Below are positions 12,830-15,879 of a stretch of 15,879 bases of DNA, one piece after another; the first letter of the stretch is position 1, and every line of letters starts with the position of its first letter. The stretch covers positions 1-15,879 of the forward strand of contig JAVEXI010000040.1 of assembly GCA_034004165.1 (NCBI GenBank), given 5' to 3'. A program made the translations under genes and the position numbers. The DNA comes from Gudongella sp034004165 (GTDB taxonomy: Bacteria > Bacillota > Clostridia > Tissierellales > Tissierellaceae). The notes beneath the pieces were generated by a model. It was not told the DNA's origin. It saw only the letters and a program-made list of their open reading frames with translations, and searched no databases.

Positions 12830-15800
12830 TTATGGATTTGATACTTGCCACTTTAGGATTGGATAGGAATTTTCATTAATTGACCAAGTACTTGTAAAAT
12901 CCCAGCCAACGTAGGTTGCTTGTGTCTGCATCTCTGCTGTAGTTTTACCAAAGTTCTCATCTGAGCCGGATGATTTGTTTTGTCCGCTAGATTCTTTATC
13001 CCAATAGCTTTTGCTTATCTCACCTGAATTACGGCCAACCAGACCGCCAAGCTCACGTTGGCCAGTAACCTGACCTGTGGCATAGCTTTCTTCTATTTTT
13101 CCTCCATTATCACCAACTAGACCGCCTGTTCTACTATATCCACCAGCAACTTTGCCTGTGGCATAGCTTTTGCTTATTGTACCATTATTTTCGCCTACCA
13201 AACCACCAAAACCGTAGTTTGAATCCCCTTCTACTGTAACATTACCTGTGGCATAACTTTCGCTTATTGTGCCATGATTTTCGCCTACCAAACCGCCTAT
13301 ATTATTTTTTTTGCCAAAAACTTCACCCATGGCATAGCTTTTGCTTATCTCTCCTGAATTATAGCCAACTAGACCGCCGGCACGACTTGGATTCTCTCTA
13401 CTTGTAACCTGGCATGTGGCATAGCTTCCGCTTATTTTACCTTGATTGCTAGCTACTAAACCACCAACAATGAAAGTGCCAGTAACATTACCTGTGGCAG
13501 AACAGTTGATTATTTCACCCGAGTTTTGTCCCACCAGGCTACCCGTATGATCTTTACCCTTAACGTCACAATCCCTTAAGTTTACATTCTTTATGATACC
13601 CTTGTTGTATGCAAAAAGGCCATAATAAGAAACATATTTTGTGATTTCTAAGTTTTTGATCTCCTTTCCATCTCCGTCATAGTTACCGTCAAAGCTCTTA
13701 CTAAAATAGTAATTTCCAATGACCTCAAAATCAAAATTCTCAAGGTCGATATCTGCTGTTTGTATAAAGTGAGCATCAAGGTAGTTTCTTACATTGTTCA
13801 AATGCTCAGGATTTGCAACTTTGTAAGGACTCTCCAGAGTACCATATCCACCAGCAAAGTCTGGGTTTTCACCTTCTTTAAAGACTGCTTTAACTGTCTT
13901 GGCTTCGCTCATTGTAATAGTCGTCTTAGCTTTATTGCTCTCTTTTACATCCCCTACCCATTTTTCAAAGTACCAGCCCGCTGCAGGTGTTGCTTCTATA
14001 TCTACTATAGATCCTCTCTCATATTGATAATCACTATCAGTTGGACTAACCGTTCCTTCCCCTTCTACTACCATAGTTAAGCTATATTTAGGCTGGCCTG
14101 AAATTGTAATATCAACAGAACCAATTATTCCAGATCCATCTACTGCTTCAGCTGTTACTGTAACTGTTCCATTGGCTACTGCTGTCAATATTCCATCGTA
14201 ACTGATTGTTGCTATCTTGCTTTCTTTTATGGACCAGTAAACCTTTTGGTCGCTTGCAGTAGCTGGCTCTACTTTTGCTATCATCTGTAATGTGCCGCCA
14301 TCTGTGGTTATTGTGGTTGCTTTATCTTCACCAGTAACAGTAATACTAGTTACCAGAATATTTTCTCCCGTCCATTTTGCATATACAGTTATATCACCAG
14401 TTACAGGTGTTGATTCAGTAAATACCTTGCCTTCACCATATTTTGCTGTATACCAACCACCAAAATCAAAACCTTCCTTGGTAGGTGGTGTTGGCAAGGT
14501 TACACTTGTATTTGGCTTTACTTCTGTTATGGCAGCTACCTCAGTTCCACCGTCGCTATCAAAAGTTACAGTGTATGTTATTAGTGTCCATTTTGCATAT
14601 AGAGTAGTAAGTTCTCCTGTTACAGGCGTTGATTCTGTAAATTGAGTGCCTGTTCCACCTTTTCCCGTATACCAACCTCCAAAAATATATCCTTCCTTTG
14701 TGGGTGGTTCTGGCAGGCTTATTGTCTTGCCGTCCTCTACGATGACCTGGTCATACCAATTATCACTATGAAAATTTACATAGTGTATTTCAGGCCCCGT
14801 AGCTGTGAATTCATAGGTGATTTCTATAAACCCATCATCATTTGCTTTTTTGATTTCGCTAGCATTTTCACCATTAATTGTGGCAGATGGATTTAGGAAG
14901 TCAAATTCATAGCAAGGTTTTGCTACTAAGGTTGCCCTAAACTCATACTCCTCTCCTGATAGGAATGTGTCTGTTTCTTCCATCAGTCTAGGATTATTGG
15001 GCTTACTAAGATCATACCATTCTCCCCTATCAATTTTTATATAATTGGCATTAGAAGGGATTGTATAATCAAAATTTGCCTTTTCACCGTGATGCGGTGG
15101 GATAACTTCTGTTATAGTTATTTCTGTAATTTTTGATATTGCCACTTCTTTTGTTCCAGGTTTTAAGGCCTTATAAAAGACGTCCATTGCTGTTTCAAGG
15201 TCTATTTTTGCTTGCTTAATCTCTGCTTGGCTTGCATTCGCTTTATTTGCTACTGTCTGGGCATCTTCTATTGCCATCTCATAAGTATTCTTAATAGCTG
15301 TTGAACTTACCCAAAATTCGCACTTGCCTACATTACTACCGTCTGTACTGACTTTTACAAATTCACTCAACATACGTGCACTACTAATTACTTCTAGTAG
15401 TTCAGATTTATCCACTAGGATCTGATTGGAAATGTTTATGCTTGCAGTCCCTTCTACGCCAGATCCATCTTTGGCTATAGCTGTTACTTCTACTGCTCCA
15501 TTAGCCTTGGCTGTCAATAATCCACTGTTGCTAATTGCTGCTATTCCTGGCTTATCAACAGACCAAGTAACAGTTTTGTTGCTGGCATTATCCGGCTCGA
15601 CTGTTGCTAGCATCTGTAATTGACCACCATCTGTGGTTATTTTGTCTACATCACCAGTGCCCTTAACACTAATAGCACTAACTGCTATTGCTGGTGTTGA
15701 TGGTCCACCACCTCCACCTTGTGAAGGTTTCTTCTCTTCCTCTTCAACAACGGTATTTTCTTCTGTTACTATCTTAGAATTCTCTCCACTTACGTTTGCA

Positions 15801-15879
15801 TTAGTAATAACAGCATTTACTGCATATGCTATAATATTATCGCCTGCTACTTCAAGAGAGCCAATTGTACCTTCAATAA
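12830..15879 (-). CDS. Large secreted/surface mosaic protein: BIG2, FIVAR-like, InlB-type and GLUG repeats (5' end beyond window)
   Basis: The frame is open from the right edge to a TAA at 12830-12832, giving 1015 residues of a longer protein; the first in-window ATG (15613) is internal to an Ig-like domain. Order from the edge: a possible beta-helix fragment, an acidic stretch (EEEEKK), a PSQGGGGGPSTP linker, a BIG2 Ig-like domain (about 15680-15430), a FIVAR-like helical domain (15420-15165), an unassigned beta domain (15160-14790), two Listeria/Bacteroides-type InlB B repeats with FGGWYT and YAKWT (14785-14585, 14578-14371), a second BIG2 domain (14360-14090), a divergent InlB repeat (14086-13877), and a C-terminal beta-helix with seven GLUG repeats. 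No sortase, SLH or membrane anchor is at the C-terminus; a signal peptide and any wall-binding module must be at the missing N-terminus. Likely roles are adhesion or surface-layer attachment. Confidence 0.88.
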   Translation of the reverse strand, partial: IEGTIGSLEVAGDNIIAYAVNAVITNANVSGENSKIVTEENTVVEEEEKKPSQGGGGGPSTPAIAVSAISVKGTGDVDKITTDGGQLQMLATVEPDNASNKTVTWSVDKPGIAAISNSGLLTAKANGAVEVTAIAKDGSGVEGTASINISNQILVDKSELLEVISSARMLSEFVKVSTDGSNVGKCEFWVSSTAIKNTYEMAIEDAQTVANKANASQAEIKQAKIDLETAMDVFYKALKPGTKEVAISKITEITITEVIPPHHGEKANFDYTIPSNANYIKIDRGEWYDLSKPNNPRLMEETDTFLSGEEYEFRATLVAKPCYEFDFLNPSATINGENASEIKKANDDGFIEITYEFTATGPEIHYVNFHSDNWYDQVIVEDGKTISLPEPPTKEGYIFGGWYTGKGGTGTQFTESTPVTGELTTLYAKWTLITYTVTFDSDGGTEVAAITEVKPNTSVTLPTPPTKEGFDFGGWYTAKYGEGKVFTESTPVTGDITVYAKWTGENILVTSITVTGEDKATTITTDGGTLQMIAKVEPATASDQKVYWSIKESKIATISYDGILTAVANGTVTVTAEAVDGSGIIGSVDITISGQPKYSLTMVVEGEGTVSPTDSDYQYERGSIVDIEATPAAGWYFEKWVGDVKESNKAKTTITMSEAKTVKAVFKEGENPDFAGGYGTLESPYKVANPEHLNNVRNYLDAHFIQTADIDLENFDFEVIGNYYFSKSFDGNYDGDGKEIKNLEITKYVSYYGLFAYNKGIIKNVNLRDCDVKGKDHTGSLVGQNSGEIINCSATGNVTGTFIVGGLVASNQGKISGSYATCQVTSRENPSRAGGLVGYNSGEISKSYAMGEVFGKKNNIGGLVGENHGTISESYATGNVTVEGDSNYGFGGLVGENNGTISKSYATGKVAGGYSRTGGLVGDNGGKIEESYATGQVTGQRELGGLVGRNSGEISKSYWDKESSGQNKSSGSDENFGKTTAEMQTQATYVGWDFTSTWSINENSYPILKWQVSNP
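13001..13546 (-). repeat. Seven tandem GLUG repeats (coding)
   Basis: Seven units of 26-30 residues follow the pattern GGLVG.N.G.I..SYATG.V.G, beginning at minus-strand positions 13546, 13468, 13381, 13300, 13210, 13129 and 13051. The first (TGSLVGQNSGEIINCSATG) and second (GGLVASNQGKI) are the most diverged. A further degenerate unit (YYGLFAYNKGIIKNV) precedes them. The DNA of the units is recognisably similar (for example the plus-strand core GTGGCATAGCTT recurs), which suggests expansion by tandem duplication. The last unit is followed by the GKTTAEMQTQATYVGWDF cap common to GLUG proteins. Confidence 0.9.

Noticed and set aside
13001..13546. Regularly spaced repeats of about 80 bases, considered as a CRISPR-like or minisatellite array
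   Set aside because: Units are in frame, imperfect, vary in length by whole codons and encode clear GLUG motifs, so they are coding repeats.
1..15879. Search for tRNA, rRNA, riboswitch, insertion-sequence ends, attachment sites and CRISPR arrays
   Set aside because: By eye no such structure was found; gaps are short and explained by promoters, operators and hairpins. A covariance-model scan could still reveal something small.

Overview
The window is AT-rich, gene-dense bacterial DNA. It has strong AGGAGG-type ribosome-binding sites, short intergenic gaps, several rho-independent hairpins and occasional GTG starts. Gene content (stand-alone flavodiiron protein, split ArsP-type permease, LuxR-type two-component system with a 7TM sensor, and a GLUG/BIG2/InlB-repeat surface protein) points to an anaerobic or oxygen-sensitive member of the Bacillota, most likely a clostridial or tissierellial lineage. 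That placement is inference; no rRNA or tRNA gene is present to fix it.

Layout, left to right. (1) 1-1218, minus strand: a solitary beta-class DNA methyltransferase followed one base later by a GNAT acetyltransferase cut by the window edge. (2) 1320-2468, plus strand: a near-consensus promoter, a C6/G6 palindrome resembling a CsoR-family operator, two overlapping half-size ArsP/COG0701 permease genes and a bidirectional terminator. (3) 2486-5823: a flavodiiron protein and a PLP-dependent decarboxylase on the minus strand, diverging from an AhpD-like CxxC protein on the plus strand; a strong promoter with a 7-bp inverted repeat precedes the decarboxylase. (4) 5822-9438, minus strand: a tightly coupled three-gene signalling operon of a 7TM kinase-like protein that lacks catalytic residues, an intact membrane histidine kinase and a NarL/LuxR response regulator. 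(5) 9521-11395, minus strand: a 5'-nucleotidase-family metallophosphatase without a signal peptide, and a small helical protein, each with its own hairpin terminator. (6) 11536-12765, plus strand: an MFS transporter. (7) 12830-15879, minus strand: the C-terminal part of a very large secreted repeat protein whose reading frame stays open through the right-hand edge.

Functional themes are oxygen/peroxide detoxification (flavodiiron protein, AhpD-like protein), metal/metalloid or sulfur-responsive efflux (permease pair), environmental sensing through an active/inactive kinase pair, and surface interaction. No mobile element, CRISPR array, phage gene or RNA gene was recognised. No intergenic stretch exceeds 300 bases. 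The items most worth following up are the pseudokinase-kinase-regulator operon and the CsoR-like operator in front of the split permease. Neither proves a new system from sequence alone.
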